From the NCBI RefSeq assembly GCF_000014865.1, contig NC_008576.1, positions 3,997,001 through 4,061,000 of the forward strand: DNA of 64,000 nucleotides, given 5' to 3'. The position numbers and the translations under genes were made by a program. The notes below the pieces were generated by a model. It ran no database searches and was not told where the DNA came from. It saw nothing but the letters and a program-made list of their open reading frames with translations. Source of the stretch: Magnetococcus marinus MC-1. GTDB taxonomy: Bacteria; Pseudomonadota; Magnetococcia; Magnetococcales; Magnetococcaceae. Below, piece by piece: positions 38,027-47,513 of this stretch (positions are counted from its first letter, which is position 1; each line of letters starts with the position of its first letter).

Positions 38027-41000
38027 CTAAACTGTCTGGGGAAGGGATACGGCAGGTAGGCTTCGTAGCATAAGCTTGATGTTGAGTTGGCGTTCCACCG
38101 CATCAACTAAGGTGCGTTTGGAGACGGGCTTGGTCAAATGCTCGTTGCAACCCGCCTGACGGCTCTTTTTAACATCGCTCTCTAAAGCGTGGGCGGTAAG
38201 GGCCAAGATAGGGGTGGGCTGCATGCCGTGACTGCGCTCCCAGTTGCGTATCAGCCGGGTAGCGGTATAACCATCCATACGGGGCATCTGTACGTCCATA
38301 AAGACCAGATCGCACCCCCCCTCTTGAAACATTTCAACCCCCTCCTGCCCATCCACAGCAAAACGGAGTTCGCAGTGATATTTTTTAAAATAGGTACGCA
38401 CCAACATACGGTTATCGACCGAATCCTCCACCACCAATAGACGTATCGGTACACTTTCCGCAGGGCTTTCCTGGTAAATTGGTGCCCGCAAAGGCGCTTC
38501 AAACAAAGTCTCGCCGGGGCGCAAGGGCAGGCTAAAATAGAAAAGGCTGCCCTCCCCTAAGCGGCTCTCCACGCCAATATGCCCACCCATCAACCCCACC
38601 AGTTGCTTAGAGATCGCCAACCCCAGGCCAGAACCAGCAAAGCGCCGCACCACGGAGGAGTCAACTTGGGTAAATTTTTCAAAAATCTGCTCAACCTGGG
38701 TCGGCGCAATACCCACCCCACTATCGGCAATACCAAACCAAAGGGTACGCTGTTGGTCCCGGGCCTGTACCGATACCTTAACAAAGCCCTGCTCGGTAAA
38801 CTTAATGGCATTACCAATAAGGTTGATTAAAATTTGCCGTAACCGGGGTGAATCACCCACCACAAAGGGTGGCAAGGTCTCATCCATTTCCAACGCTAAA
38901 GACAGCCCCTTCTGTTCCGCTTGCACCCGCAAGACCGAACAGACCCCATGCGCCATATCCGACAGATCAAAGGGCCGCTCGATCAACTCAAACCGACCTG
39001 ACTCAATTTTAGAAAGATCCAAAATGGCGTTAATCAAATCCAACAGGGTATGGCTGGCCCGTTGCAAGGTCGTCACATAGTGCTGCTGTTCTGGATTTAA
39101 TGGGGTCTCTGCCAAAACATCACTTAAACCGATGACGGCATTCATAGGGGTGCGGATCTCGTGACTCATAGAGGCCAAAAAGTCACTCTTGGCCTGACTG
39201 GCCTCCTCTGCCGCCTGCCTAGCCTCTTCCAACACCTGTTGAGCCTGCATCTGCTCCGTAATATCCAAAAACAGCCCCGATAGATGGGTCGCTTTACCGT
39301 GGGGATCACGATGGATCCAACCCTGAGTACGGATCACCCGCTGCGCTTCATCACCCTGACGTAAGATGGTATAGGAGATGTCCAGCGTCTCAACGTTAGG
39401 GGTAGCTAATACCTCGGCAAACAGCGTGTCAATGCGGTGGCGATCAACCGCCACCACCCGCTGTAACCAATCTTGCAGGTGCCCGTTGAAGGTGGCATCA
39501 TTTAGCCCAAACATCTCCAAGGCGCGCCTATTCCACTGCATATGGTCATGGACAACCGCATAGTAAAAGGTCCCTGCTTGGGCCGAGTCCAACGCCCGCT
39601 GCAAGCGCCAGTTGGTCTCTTTCAACTCCGCCGCCAGACGCTTGCGCTCAGAGATCTCTGTACCCATATTTAAATAGCCTACCAACAGACCGCTGCTATT
39701 ATAAATGGGCGTTACCGTCATCAATACCGGCACCTGATGTCCATCTTGATGTAAAATCATCCACTCCCGTTCGTCTACCTTACCCTCACGGGCCAACACA
39801 AACAGGCTCTCAATGCCCGGATCAACCCGCTTATCCAACGTCGCGCTAAGCTGTAGGGAATGCTGTCGTAACTCATTGGAATTATAAAACATATCCAGGG
39901 TATACTGACCCACCACAGCGACGGCTTTATAACCCAACATGCGTTCAGCCCCTTTATTAAAGGTCTGCACAATGCCGGTGCGATCGGTGGAGATGATGCT
40001 GCTATTGGCCGAATCCAAAATGGCGGTTTGTAGGGTTAACACTTGACGCAAGCGGTGTTCCGTTTTGTGGCGCTCTTCCAGTTCCCACTCCAACTGAGCG
40101 GTTCGCTCATGCACCTTCTCTTCAAGGGAGGTGCGTGCACTGCTCACTTGCAGGGCCATGACATCAAACTGATCGGTTAGCTCCTGTAGCTCACGCACCA
40201 TCACCCGCCGCCGCACCTCATTCAGCAGATCCCGCACTTCACCGTTGGCCAAATGGGTGGTACGCTCCTTGAGACGCTGCAAAGGGCGCACAAACAGGAC
40301 GCGGCCCATCCAAAACACGCCGCTACCCGCCAGCAGCAGTGCCGCCAAACCGATCATTTTAATGCGCGCGAGCAGCCGATCCCGGTGGCTATAGATCTCC
40401 CCCAAATGCGCGGTGTAACGTAGGGTTATCCCCAGTGTGGGCATATAAAGCTGCGCTTGACGCCCATTAAGATGACCATCCACACCAAAGATGCGCTCTC
40501 CATCCTTAAACAGCTCAATATCGTCTTCCTCACCCTGACCATAATGGCGTTTGAGCTGGGGCATCTCCAATGAAGGAATCTCCATGGCCAGCACCCCTTC
40601 TGGCACCGCATTCCAGGAGATTGGTACCGCCATCCACAAACTGCTCTGATCCTTATCCTGCGCCTGAAACCGCCAGATATGTTTGTTATGCCCCCGCAAC
40701 AATATTTGCACCAAATTTTCCGACAAGGGTGGCCGCCTAGGTTGCTTGGCGGTATCGTGCAACAAGTGTCCGTCAAAGCCGTAGAGTGTCAGGCGCCGTT
40801 GTGCCCCCATAATGCGGTATCGCTCAAGAAAATCCACCGCATTAGCCTTGCCGCTCTCCTGCTGCATAACCCCCTGCACCAAGAGTGGATTGCTCGCCAA
40901 ATCGTGAAGCATCGCATCGTGTAGCGACACATAATCGGTCAGTTGTTGGGCAAAACCAGTCAGACGGGCATCCATCGTGCGTTCAACGTGATGGTCAAAT

Positions 41001-41110
41001 ACCTCATTAAAACCACTCAACATCAAACCACCAAAAAAGAGCGACAGCAGCAGCATGCCCGCTAAGGTAAAGAGACCAAAAATATGGTTGATGGAAAGAA
41101 GACTTTTCAT
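38027..41110 (-). CDS. Membrane hybrid sensor histidine kinase (HAMP-PAS-PAS-HisKA-HATPase-REC)
   Basis: From the ATG at 41110 the protein has 1027 residues. A first transmembrane segment (about 5-28) and a second near 255-275 enclose a periplasmic sensing domain of about 220 residues. HAMP and a coiled segment come next. Two PAS domains follow, one with FNKGAERMLGYKAVAV near 400 and one with AGTFYYAVVHDHMQW. HisKA has SHEIRTPMNAVIG, HATPase_c has NLIGNAIKF and SGLGLAIS, and a C-terminal receiver has the phosphorylated Asp in VFMDVQMPRMDGYTA. No Hpt is attached, so phosphate may go to a separate Hpt or regulator. The longest frame, from a GTG at 41152, is less likely. Confidence 0.92.
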   Translation of the reverse strand: MKSLLSINHIFGLFTLAGMLLLSLFFGGLMLSGFNEVFDHHVERTMDARLTGFAQQLTDYVSLHDAMLHDLASNPLLVQGVMQQESGKANAVDFLERYRIMGAQRRLTLYGFDGHLLHDTAKQPRRPPLSENLVQILLRGHNKHIWRFQAQDKDQSSLWMAVPISWNAVPEGVLAMEIPSLEMPQLKRHYGQGEEDDIELFKDGERIFGVDGHLNGRQAQLYMPTLGITLRYTAHLGEIYSHRDRLLARIKMIGLAALLLAGSGVFWMGRVLFVRPLQRLKERTTHLANGEVRDLLNEVRRRVMVRELQELTDQFDVMALQVSSARTSLEEKVHERTAQLEWELEERHKTEHRLRQVLTLQTAILDSANSSIISTDRTGIVQTFNKGAERMLGYKAVAVVGQYTLDMFYNSNELRQHSLQLSATLDKRVDPGIESLFVLAREGKVDEREWMILHQDGHQVPVLMTVTPIYNSSGLLVGYLNMGTEISERKRLAAELKETNWRLQRALDSAQAGTFYYAVVHDHMQWNRRALEMFGLNDATFNGHLQDWLQRVVAVDRHRIDTLFAEVLATPNVETLDISYTILRQGDEAQRVIRTQGWIHRDPHGKATHLSGLFLDITEQMQAQQVLEEARQAAEEASQAKSDFLASMSHEIRTPMNAVIGLSDVLAETPLNPEQQHYVTTLQRASHTLLDLINAILDLSKIESGRFELIERPFDLSDMAHGVCSVLRVQAEQKGLSLALEMDETLPPFVVGDSPRLRQILINLIGNAIKFTEQGFVKVSVQARDQQRTLWFGIADSGVGIAPTQVEQIFEKFTQVDSSVVRRFAGSGLGLAISKQLVGLMGGHIGVESRLGEGSLFYFSLPLRPGETLFEAPLRAPIYQESPAESVPIRLLVVEDSVDNRMLVRTYFKKYHCELRFAVDGQEGVEMFQEGGCDLVFMDVQMPRMDGYTATRLIRNWERSHGMQPTPILALTAHALESDVKKSRQAGCNEHLTKPVSKRTLVDAVERQLNIKLMLRSLPAVSLPQTV

Positions 41111-41276
41111 GGTTGCCTGAGCATCTTCCAGAGGGAGGTAAAGGGACAACACCCATAATAAATTTACGAGAATAAAACGGCCCGGATCAAACCTTCATTC
41201 TACATAAAAAAAGGGCTTCCACCAAAAGCTTTCATGCTCCCAGCCAGCAAACCATGTTGGGCCCTTTCCCAACCCT

Positions 41277-41321
41277 ATAAAAAAAACGCACGCTTAAGCT
41301 AAGTAGCCCAGCGTGCGTTTT
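41277..41321 (-). terminator. Intrinsic terminator after the small exported protein gene
   Basis: A 12-bp perfect stem (41283-41294 with 41310-41321) is followed leftward by six or more U residues, 35 bases beyond the stop at 41356. Confidence 0.85.
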
Positions 41322-41355
41322 GCACAAATACCGCAAATGCCCCAAGACCAAACCC

Positions 41356-41850
41356 TTAATGTCCGGCTTGGATGCGCTTTTTCTGATTGTTAAACTGATG
41401 GTAATTTTCCATAAATGCCGTTAACAGATACATCTCAGCATGCCCTAACTGCGGCTTTTCACCCTCACCGGCCATAAGCTGCTCCACCTGGGCCAGCGCC
41501 GCTTGCAACGTACCCTCACCGGCACTGTGCTGCTGCATAAAGGCTCCACAGGCTTCGGTAGCATAGTTGCCATCTTGCGCCGAAGCTTGACACTTTGCGG
41601 CAGCTTTAGAGAGTTGCTCAATCAGTGGAAATGCGGCCACCATGGCGCGGATTTCACCATGATTGATCGCCGCTTTACGGCTATCCACCGTTTTTTCAGG
41701 CGCGGCCTGTGGCGCGGCCATCTGCCCCATGTGGCCATGCGCCATAGGCTTCGCCGCAATGGGGCTTTGGCCCGCCATCTCTGCCATGACCGTGGCCGAA
41801 GCCATGCTAAACAGCACCCCAATCACCCAAGCCACCCGTACCTTATTCAT
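41356..41850 (-). CDS. Small exported helical protein of unknown function
   Basis: The 164-residue protein has a signal peptide ending near V-M-A-E (residues 21-24). A His/Met-rich stretch (HGHMGQMAAP) follows, then a helical body with two Cys (KCQAS and EACGAF) that could form a disulfide. The His/Met-rich part suggests metal binding, possibly copper, but no metal-binding family is recognised. It sits between a hybrid kinase and a DMT permease, all leftward, with its own terminator. Confidence 0.55.
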   Translation of the reverse strand: MNKVRVAWVIGVLFSMASATVMAEMAGQSPIAAKPMAHGHMGQMAAPQAAPEKTVDSRKAAINHGEIRAMVAAFPLIEQLSKAAAKCQASAQDGNYATEACGAFMQQHSAGEGTLQAALAQVEQLMAGEGEKPQLGHAEMYLLTAFMENYHQFNNQKKRIQAGH

Positions 41851-41957
41851 ACATAACCCCCCTTCATGCTATTTATTTAAGGGTCTCCTAGACGTAATGC
41901 CCATATCCCCACAAAATACACCCTATAGGCGCGGCGCAAGCACCACCTTGACTCAGA

Positions 41958-42839
41958 TCAAGCCTGAGCCAGGGTGATCAATAAAAAACCGGCAAACATA
42001 ACCGCCGCGCCGAGCATCCGCTCACGCCCTCCCTGTTCTTTGAGCAACCACACCCCCAACACCACGGCCATAAGGGCACTGGTGCGTTTAACCGCGATGA
42101 CATAAGGCACCATCGTCAGCTCAAGGGCTAAAAATTGACAGAGCGCCGCCGCGCTAAACAGTCCCCCTTGTATCCATAAGGTCGCCGTATGGGGGCGCCA
42201 ATCGGCACCCGACTCACGGGGGCCAAAATGGTGCGCCGCCAGCGTGGTACCCAGCGCGATAAAGGCAAACAGACTAAGCAGCCAAACCAGCGGGCTGCTG
42301 TTTTGAATGCCCACTTTATCCAGATTGGAGCTCACCGACCAGACGAAGGCAATAATCAGCATCAAACGGGGGCCGCGTTCACGATAAAGCGCCTTAAAAG
42401 GGGCCCAAAAACCGATATGGCGCTGCTGCACATTGAGCAACCATGCCCCCAACACAATGAATACAATCCCCATCACCCCGGTCAACGAGGGAAACTCCCC
42501 CACAATGATGGGGCTGGTGATCAGCAAAAAGACCGGCGTGGTGGTAAGCATCGGGGTGGTCAGGGAAAGATCCGAGTGGTGCAACGCCTGCACATAGAGC
42601 AACAACGCCACCACATTGATGGTACCACTGCCCAGCAGTGCCCACCAAAAGTTAGGGCCGATCTCCGGCACGCTGATAAAGGGCAACAGGGGGAGTAACA
42701 CCACAAAGGCAGCAAGATGCTGCATGCGCGCAACCGTCCAGGGGTTCAGTTGGGCGACACTGCGTTTGTTAAGCAGATCCTTTAGTGCGGTAAACAGCGC
42801 CACTGCTAAGGCAAGGGGCAGCCAACCGATCATCTCCAT
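41958..42839 (-). CDS. DMT-superfamily (EamA) permease
   Basis: From the ATG at 42839 the protein has 293 residues and about ten hydrophobic helices in two EamA halves: PLALAVALFTALKDLLNKR at the start and LELTMVPYVIAVKRTSALMA near the end. These transporters export or exchange metabolites or amino acids; the substrate is unknown. A strong AAGGAGG precedes the start, whereas the longer frame adds a non-family extension. It diverges from the dehydrogenase gene at 43023. Confidence 0.85.
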   Translation of the reverse strand: MEMIGWLPLALAVALFTALKDLLNKRSVAQLNPWTVARMQHLAAFVVLLPLLPFISVPEIGPNFWWALLGSGTINVVALLLYVQALHHSDLSLTTPMLTTTPVFLLITSPIIVGEFPSLTGVMGIVFIVLGAWLLNVQQRHIGFWAPFKALYRERGPRLMLIIAFVWSVSSNLDKVGIQNSSPLVWLLSLFAFIALGTTLAAHHFGPRESGADWRPHTATLWIQGGLFSAAALCQFLALELTMVPYVIAVKRTSALMAVVLGVWLLKEQGGRERMLGAAVMFAGFLLITLAQA

Positions 42840-43022
42840 GACACCCTCCTTACATTTTAAGCACGCAGCGGCAATCATAACGGGCCACCGGCCCCATGCA
42901 CAGCATAAAGCGCTACCCATGACGCGCTGGGTTTGTTACGGTAACCCGATAAGCAGCTTTATGCTGCATAGGATCGTTTTATCTATTGGACCCTTTTTGC
43001 GCCATCTTTGTGAGGTACAGCC

Positions 43023-44423
43023 ATGACCAGACAGGTAGATGTTATTATAATCGGTGCCGGTACGGCGGGGCTCTACGCCATGAGCGTGGTCAAGCAGCAG
43101 ACCAGCCATTTTGTGGTGGTCGACCAAGGACCCCTTGGCACCACCTGTGCTCGGGTAGGCTGCATGCCCTCAAAGGCGCTCATTCAGACCGCCGATGACT
43201 ACCACAACGCCCAACGCATGGTGCGGGAAGGTCTGCTCTCCGAGACGCCCACTATGCAGCCCCAAGCTGGTCCAGCCTTTGCCCTTAAAATCAGTCACAT
43301 GCTCTCATCTAAAATCAGCGAGCGCGTAAGCGGTGGGTTGGGCGAAAAACTGATTCAAGGCCGTGCCCGCTTTGTGGCGAAAGATACCATTGAGGTCAAT
43401 GGCCAGACCCTGCAAGCCAAAGCGATCATTCTTGCCACGGGCTCCGAGCCGGTTATCCCTGCCCCATGGCGGGCATTTGGGGCGCGCATCCTTGACAGTG
43501 AAGGGGTCTTTCAACTGCAAGAGATGCCCAAAAGCCTCGCTGTTTTGGGGTTGGGTGCCATTGGGCTAGAGTTGGGCCAAGCCCTCTCAACCTTGGGTGT
43601 GGCGGTCACAGGGGTGGAGATGGCGCAGCATGTCGCCAACCTGCAAGATCCTGAAATCCGAGCCATGGCGCTGGAACAGTTTGGTAAGCAATTCCCCCTT
43701 CATCTCGGTCATGCGGCAAGCCTCTCTGAAGGGGAGAATGGGCAGATCCGGGTACAAGCCGGCCCGTTGGATATTCAGGTTGAAAAAGTGTTGGTCAGCC
43801 TAGGCCGCCGCCCCCGCGTGGCCGATATGGGATTGGCGGAGGTGGGCATTGCCTTGGACGCTCGCGGCGTGCCACTGTTTGACCCAACCACCACCAAGGT
43901 CGAAGGGGCCCCCATCTTTATTGCCGGAGATTGCACCAACGACCGGGTGATCTTTCATGAAGCGGCCGAAGAGGGCAAAATGGCGGGCTTTAATGGGTTG
44001 CGGGAACATCCCCAGCGCTTTCAACGCAAAACCCCGCTGGGCATTATCTTTACCGATCCCAACATCGCCACCTTTGGCATGGGTTACGAGGCCGCCTTGG
44101 CTGCCGGTGCGCAGATGGCCAGTGCCACCATTCACACCGAAAGCCGCGCCAAAGTGATGGGGGTTGAGGCCGCCATGGTACGCCTGTATGCCGACCCAGC
44201 CACCGGTCGCCTGCTCGGGGGGGCCCTCATCTCACCACGGGGTGAGCATATGGCCCACACCTTGGTGTGGGCGGTACAAGGGGGACTGACGGTACACCAA
44301 ATGGCCAGCATGCCCTACTACCACCCCAATCTGGAAGAGGCCCTGTTTGCCGTGAGCAGTGCCCTAAGCAAACAGTGCAAGGGGGGCTATGAAGGGGTTC
44401 CAGCCGGGTTGATTCCGGCCTGA
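43023..44423 (+). CDS. Dihydrolipoyl-dehydrogenase-like flavoprotein
   Basis: The 466-residue pyridine nucleotide-disulfide oxidoreductase has an FAD motif (IIIGAGTAGLYA), the redox-active pair C42/C47 (TTCARVGCMPSK) and an NAD(P) motif (LAVLGLGAIGLELGQAL). The C-terminal His-Glu motif is HPNLEE (H434, E439), as in dihydrolipoamide dehydrogenases. All catalytic groups are present. Because no 2-oxoacid dehydrogenase or lipoate gene is adjacent, it may serve another disulfide substrate, for example in a lipoate-dependent sulfur pathway. That is speculative. A strong terminator follows. Confidence 0.88.
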   Translation: MTRQVDVIIIGAGTAGLYAMSVVKQQTSHFVVVDQGPLGTTCARVGCMPSKALIQTADDYHNAQRMVREGLLSETPTMQPQAGPAFALKISHMLSSKISERVSGGLGEKLIQGRARFVAKDTIEVNGQTLQAKAIILATGSEPVIPAPWRAFGARILDSEGVFQLQEMPKSLAVLGLGAIGLELGQALSTLGVAVTGVEMAQHVANLQDPEIRAMALEQFGKQFPLHLGHAASLSEGENGQIRVQAGPLDIQVEKVLVSLGRRPRVADMGLAEVGIALDARGVPLFDPTTTKVEGAPIFIAGDCTNDRVIFHEAAEEGKMAGFNGLREHPQRFQRKTPLGIIFTDPNIATFGMGYEAALAAGAQMASATIHTESRAKVMGVEAAMVRLYADPATGRLLGGALISPRGEHMAHTLVWAVQGGLTVHQMASMPYYHPNLEEALFAVSSALSKQCKGGYEGVPAGLIPA

Positions 44424-44458
44424 TTTGGGCTTTTACCACCTCTTAATAAATCCCATCC

Positions 44459-44495
44459 AGCGGGGCAGTGTCAAAGCGCTGCCCCGCTTTTTTTG
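44459..44495 (+). terminator. Intrinsic terminator of the dehydrogenase gene
   Basis: A 10-bp perfect stem (44459-44468 with 44479-44488) is followed by a run of T, 36 bases past the stop. Confidence 0.9.
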
Positions 44496-44953
44496 CGTGG
44501 CGCTGTTTTGCCCCCCTTTTATATTTTGCACGCTGTTAAAGGGGTTATTGCGTTTTTCAATACTTTAGCGATTTGTTTGGTTAAGTGTTTTTTTACGCTG
44601 CCGATAACCCTATCTCAGCCCTCTCTCGTTGCGTCACAACAAAGTGGGCGATTTTGATTGCTTTTCAATATAAGTATAACCTAATATTGAAAATTGGTTG
44701 GATAGGCAGTTTTTTTTGGATCGCTGTTGGGAACCTTTTTGCTGTGTCGGCTGCATGGCAGGCGGTTTTTCGAACGGTCTTGCGTGAAAAGCTGGCGGTT
44801 TCGGAACTTTTGGGTATACTGTGATCACTCTGATGGGTGGTATTTTTGCAACCACAGCATGGCAAGCGGTGCGCTGCAAAAAATGGTTTTCAGGGCCAAG
44901 GCCCAGCTACCCACGACGATTCCTTTCCAAACCCCAAACATAAGGTATTGAAC
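44496..44953. other. A+T-rich intergenic region before the SCP2-like gene
   Basis: No credible gene is seen. Short open frames near 44585-44824 have no good ribosome binding site and no known motif. The A+T-rich part near 44540-44740 probably holds the promoter of the SCP2-like gene. Confidence 0.45.
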
Positions 44954-45349
44954 ATGGCTGATTTGTTTTCTGAAGAGTGGATGCAGCGCTTCGCTGAAGA
45001 GTGGAACAAAGAGCCCGAGTTGGCTGGCGCACTGGAAAAGATTGGTTTTACCTCGAGTATTGCGTACGGGTTTGACGGTGAAGAGAAGCCCCGTGGTATC
45101 CTTGTTGTAGAAAATGGCAAAGCCGTAACGGGCGCTGCCTTTGCAGGGCAAGAGATGAACTGGGACCTGCGCGCTTCCCAAGACAACTGGTCCAAATGGA
45201 TTCAAAAAGGGCTGGGCACCATGGGCCTAGGCATGGCCTACACCACCCGCAAATTAAAATTTAATGTGGGTGACTACGGCGCCATGATAAAGGACCCCCG
45301 CATGGCGGCACCCTTTATCAAAAGCTTCACGGTAATGGGACGGGTTTAA
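44954..45349 (+). CDS. SCP2 sterol-carrier-domain-like protein
   Basis: The 131-residue protein consists of an SCP2-like domain: LFSEEWMQRFAEEWNKEP, a central beta-sheet with GILVVENGKAV, and a tail with LGMAYTTRKLKFNVGDYGAM that resembles the lipid-binding groove of the family. Bacterial stand-alone members are thought to bind lipids or ubiquinone-like molecules. I chose the ATG at 44954 (AAGG upstream) over the longer frame because the extra N-terminus is unlike the family. Confidence 0.75.
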   Translation: MADLFSEEWMQRFAEEWNKEPELAGALEKIGFTSSIAYGFDGEEKPRGILVVENGKAVTGAAFAGQEMNWDLRASQDNWSKWIQKGLGTMGLGMAYTTRKLKFNVGDYGAMIKDPRMAAPFIKSFTVMGRV

Positions 45350-45379
45350 TCCCTTTTTACCCATACCTGTGTGTGTGCA

Positions 45380-45409
45380 GGGCACCCTCGTTGGCGAGCG
45401 CGGGTGCCC
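45380..45409 (+). terminator. Stem-loop after the SCP2-like gene
   Basis: An 8-bp stem (45380-45387 with 45402-45409) lies 30 bases after the stop. No strong U-tract follows. Confidence 0.5.
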
Positions 45410-45423
45410 TTCATCGCTAAGGA

Positions 45424-45493
45424 GGGGTAAGGCAAATCTTTTTCCCGCACAGACCGGCTAGAGTCTGCCCGCGAAAAAGCTTTACCCTACCCC
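45424..45493. repeat. Long imperfect inverted repeat (31-base arms)
   Basis: Arms 45424-45454 and 45463-45493 are complementary at 25 of 31 positions around an 8-base loop. On the leftward strand, three of the six mismatches would become G-U pairs, so the structure would be more stable in leftward RNA. It sits in the 425-bp gap between the SCP2-like gene and the RND adaptor. The gap holds no gene. Confidence 0.6.
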
Positions 45494-45726
45494 CTGGATC
45501 CAAGCGATCCGCAACAGAATAAGAACAGGGGCCGTCATCCTCTAGGCTGGTTCTGTTTCAACTAAAAAGTCTGACATTGATGACTATGTTCTGACAAAAA
45601 GTAACATAATCACTTTTTCGAACTTTTTAGCGCATTTTACAGTAAAGTTTATCGTCGGCATGCCCGATGAATAGACTTAATGGCAGTACTATAACGATAA
45701 TAAAAAAATCCGGGAGCGCGAGTTAG

Positions 45727-45747
45727 GTATACGCAGGAGGCGTATAC
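45727..45747. promoter_or_regulatory. Inverted repeat upstream of the RND adaptor, candidate operator
   Basis: GTATACGC (45727-45734) and GCGTATAC (45740-45747) form a perfect 8-bp inverted repeat around AGGAG, 27 bases before the RND adaptor start at 45775. Local repressors of RND pumps often bind such sites. Pairing in RNA would also enclose an AGGAG sequence. Confidence 0.5.
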
Positions 45748-45774
45748 TTTGACCTATTGTTAAGGATGAGGCTC

Positions 45775-46959
45775 ATGTCGATGAAAAAGCATCTGCCCAT
45801 GACCCTTCCGGCCGCGCTTTTCGGGTGCTGGATGCTTGTCCCGCCCCTACTGTCTGCTGCACCGATGCATGCAAGCCAGTATAAGACAGAGCAGGTCGGT
45901 ATGGCACAAAGTGGAGCTCACACCATGCTTGGTGGCACGGTTGTCCCGCTCAAGGAGGTATCCTTCTCAGCGCAGATGCCTGGCCGTGTGGAGTTTATCG
46001 CGGGCGTGGAGGGAGCAACGTTTGAAGAGGGGGTCGTACTCGTCGCACTGGACGAAGATGATCTGCTGGCCAAGCGGCGCGCAGCTTACGCTCAATATAT
46101 GAAGGCCCAGGCGGCTTTCCGCAACTCCCGCGTGCAGTATACCCGAGAGGTCTACTCTGGGTCGCACATGGAGTCGGAAAATACCGGCATGGCCATACCT
46201 AAGATGTTTGACCGGTACATGACCCGTCCCTTTTCGGACATGGTTGGCGCGGACAACTCCGAGGTAACGCGGCGCGCCCAGATTTGGGATTCTGGCACCC
46301 GCATTGACCAAGCCCGGGCGCAGATGATGCAAACCCAGGCCGCTCTGCAAGAGTTGGATGCCAAACTGCGGGATACCCGTACCATTGCCCCCTTTCACGG
46401 TACCATCGTGCAAAAACATGTGGAGGTTGGGGATACGGTACAGCCTGGCATGCCACTGCTCCAGTTTGCCAACATTCACCACCTGCAAATCAAGGTGGAG
46501 GTACCGGCCCGTTTGATGCCCGGCATCAAAAAGGGGATGAGCATCCCGGCGCGTCTGGATGTGGGGGGAACCCTTATTGAGACACGTGTTGCCCAGGTCT
46601 TCCCCATGGCTGACCCTCAGCGCCACACGGTGACGGTTAAGTTGGATCTGCCCAGCAATGTTCCTGGCGGTCCGGGTATGTATGCTGAGGTGATGATTCC
46701 CGATGTAACCAGCCCTGGTGACCAAGTACCGGCGATTCCTGCCAGTGCGATTATCTGGCGCGGCAGTCTGCCTTCGGTCTACGTGGTCAGTAATGGCAAA
46801 ATGGAGCTACGCATGATCCGCCGGGGTGGCGATACCCTGGAGGGCGGCAAGGTCAAGGTGCTCTCTGGTTTGCAAGTGGGTGAGACCATTGTGATCAACC
46901 CCCCCAATGGGCTGGCGGGTAGCTGGGATGCCGGTTCAGGCGAACAAAAAGCGCCCTAA
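45775..46959 (+). CDS. RND efflux periplasmic adaptor (membrane fusion protein)
   Basis: The protein of 394 residues has a signal peptide (MSMKKHLPM...LLSAAPM). The HlyD/MFP layout follows: beta-barrel and lipoyl half (GGTVVPLKEVSFSAQMPGRV), a helical hairpin (about 100-215), and the second lipoyl half with TIAPFHGTIVQKHVEVGD. The C-terminal beta-barrel includes VARVPAR-like strands and GETIVINPPNGL. It bridges an RND pump and an outer-membrane channel. The RND permease follows on the same strand, but a strong intrinsic terminator and about 540 bp separate them, so expression may be partly uncoupled. No outer-membrane factor gene is in the window. Confidence 0.9.
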   Translation: MSMKKHLPMTLPAALFGCWMLVPPLLSAAPMHASQYKTEQVGMAQSGAHTMLGGTVVPLKEVSFSAQMPGRVEFIAGVEGATFEEGVVLVALDEDDLLAKRRAAYAQYMKAQAAFRNSRVQYTREVYSGSHMESENTGMAIPKMFDRYMTRPFSDMVGADNSEVTRRAQIWDSGTRIDQARAQMMQTQAALQELDAKLRDTRTIAPFHGTIVQKHVEVGDTVQPGMPLLQFANIHHLQIKVEVPARLMPGIKKGMSIPARLDVGGTLIETRVAQVFPMADPQRHTVTVKLDLPSNVPGGPGMYAEVMIPDVTSPGDQVPAIPASAIIWRGSLPSVYVVSNGKMELRMIRRGGDTLEGGKVKVLSGLQVGETIVINPPNGLAGSWDAGSGEQKAP

Positions 46960-46972
46960 CCCATCGGTATTA

Positions 46973-47003
46973 ACGGCATACGGGGCAACCCGTATGCCGT
47001 TTT
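46973..47003 (+). terminator. Intrinsic terminator between RND adaptor and permease genes
   Basis: A 12-bp perfect stem (46973-46984 with 46989-47000) has a GCAA loop followed by U residues. It lies 13 bases after the adaptor stop. Confidence 0.9.
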
Positions 47004-47513
47004 CCCGTTTGGTGTTGTGCGGCGTGTGTCAGGCAACGTTATCTTGACCAAAGCATCTAAGTATCGACCTAAAAATAGGTTCTGATTTACAGTCACTATC
47101 TTTACGTGGATACTTAAGCGAAGTCGCTTCTCCTGGTGTTCATGCGGGATTTTTCCCACACGGGGGTAATGCTAGGGTATGTACCACAATCAATGGATAG
47201 CAGGGTTTGATGGCAGCCGCCCATTGATCTAAACGAACTCTTGGACGGGCAGTTTATGACCACACACGGCCCGTTTGGCGTTGTACAGTAGCACCAAAAA
47301 AACACGAAAATGCTTGAGCCCGGAGAAGATGTCTTGGACACCACATCCGGTAAAAACATCCGCCTGCATGTCAATAACGGCATGGGGCATGTGCTGGGAT
47401 TGGCTCTTTACCAGGTCGACAGGCAGGCCGGTCTTGCGTCTCAAAAAGCCAACCACGGTTAAGGTGAAAAACTTAACTTAAATTTGCTTTTTCAGGACGT
47501 TGGCAGCGACACT
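47004..47513. other. 510-bp region between adaptor terminator and RND permease
   Basis: I see no convincing gene. Leftward and rightward open frames near 47229-47481 have poor starts and no family motif. The region must hold the promoter of the permease transcript, but no clear -35/-10 pair was found. Confidence 0.45.

Noticed and set aside
44585-44824. Rightward 79-codon hydrophobic frame before the SCP2-like gene
   Set aside because: It has no Shine-Dalgarno sequence and lies in the A+T-rich promoter region. Hydrophobicity is expected from T-rich DNA.
47229-47481. Short frames on both strands between RND adaptor and permease
   Set aside because: They have poor starts and no recognised motif, and neither strand is clearly coding.
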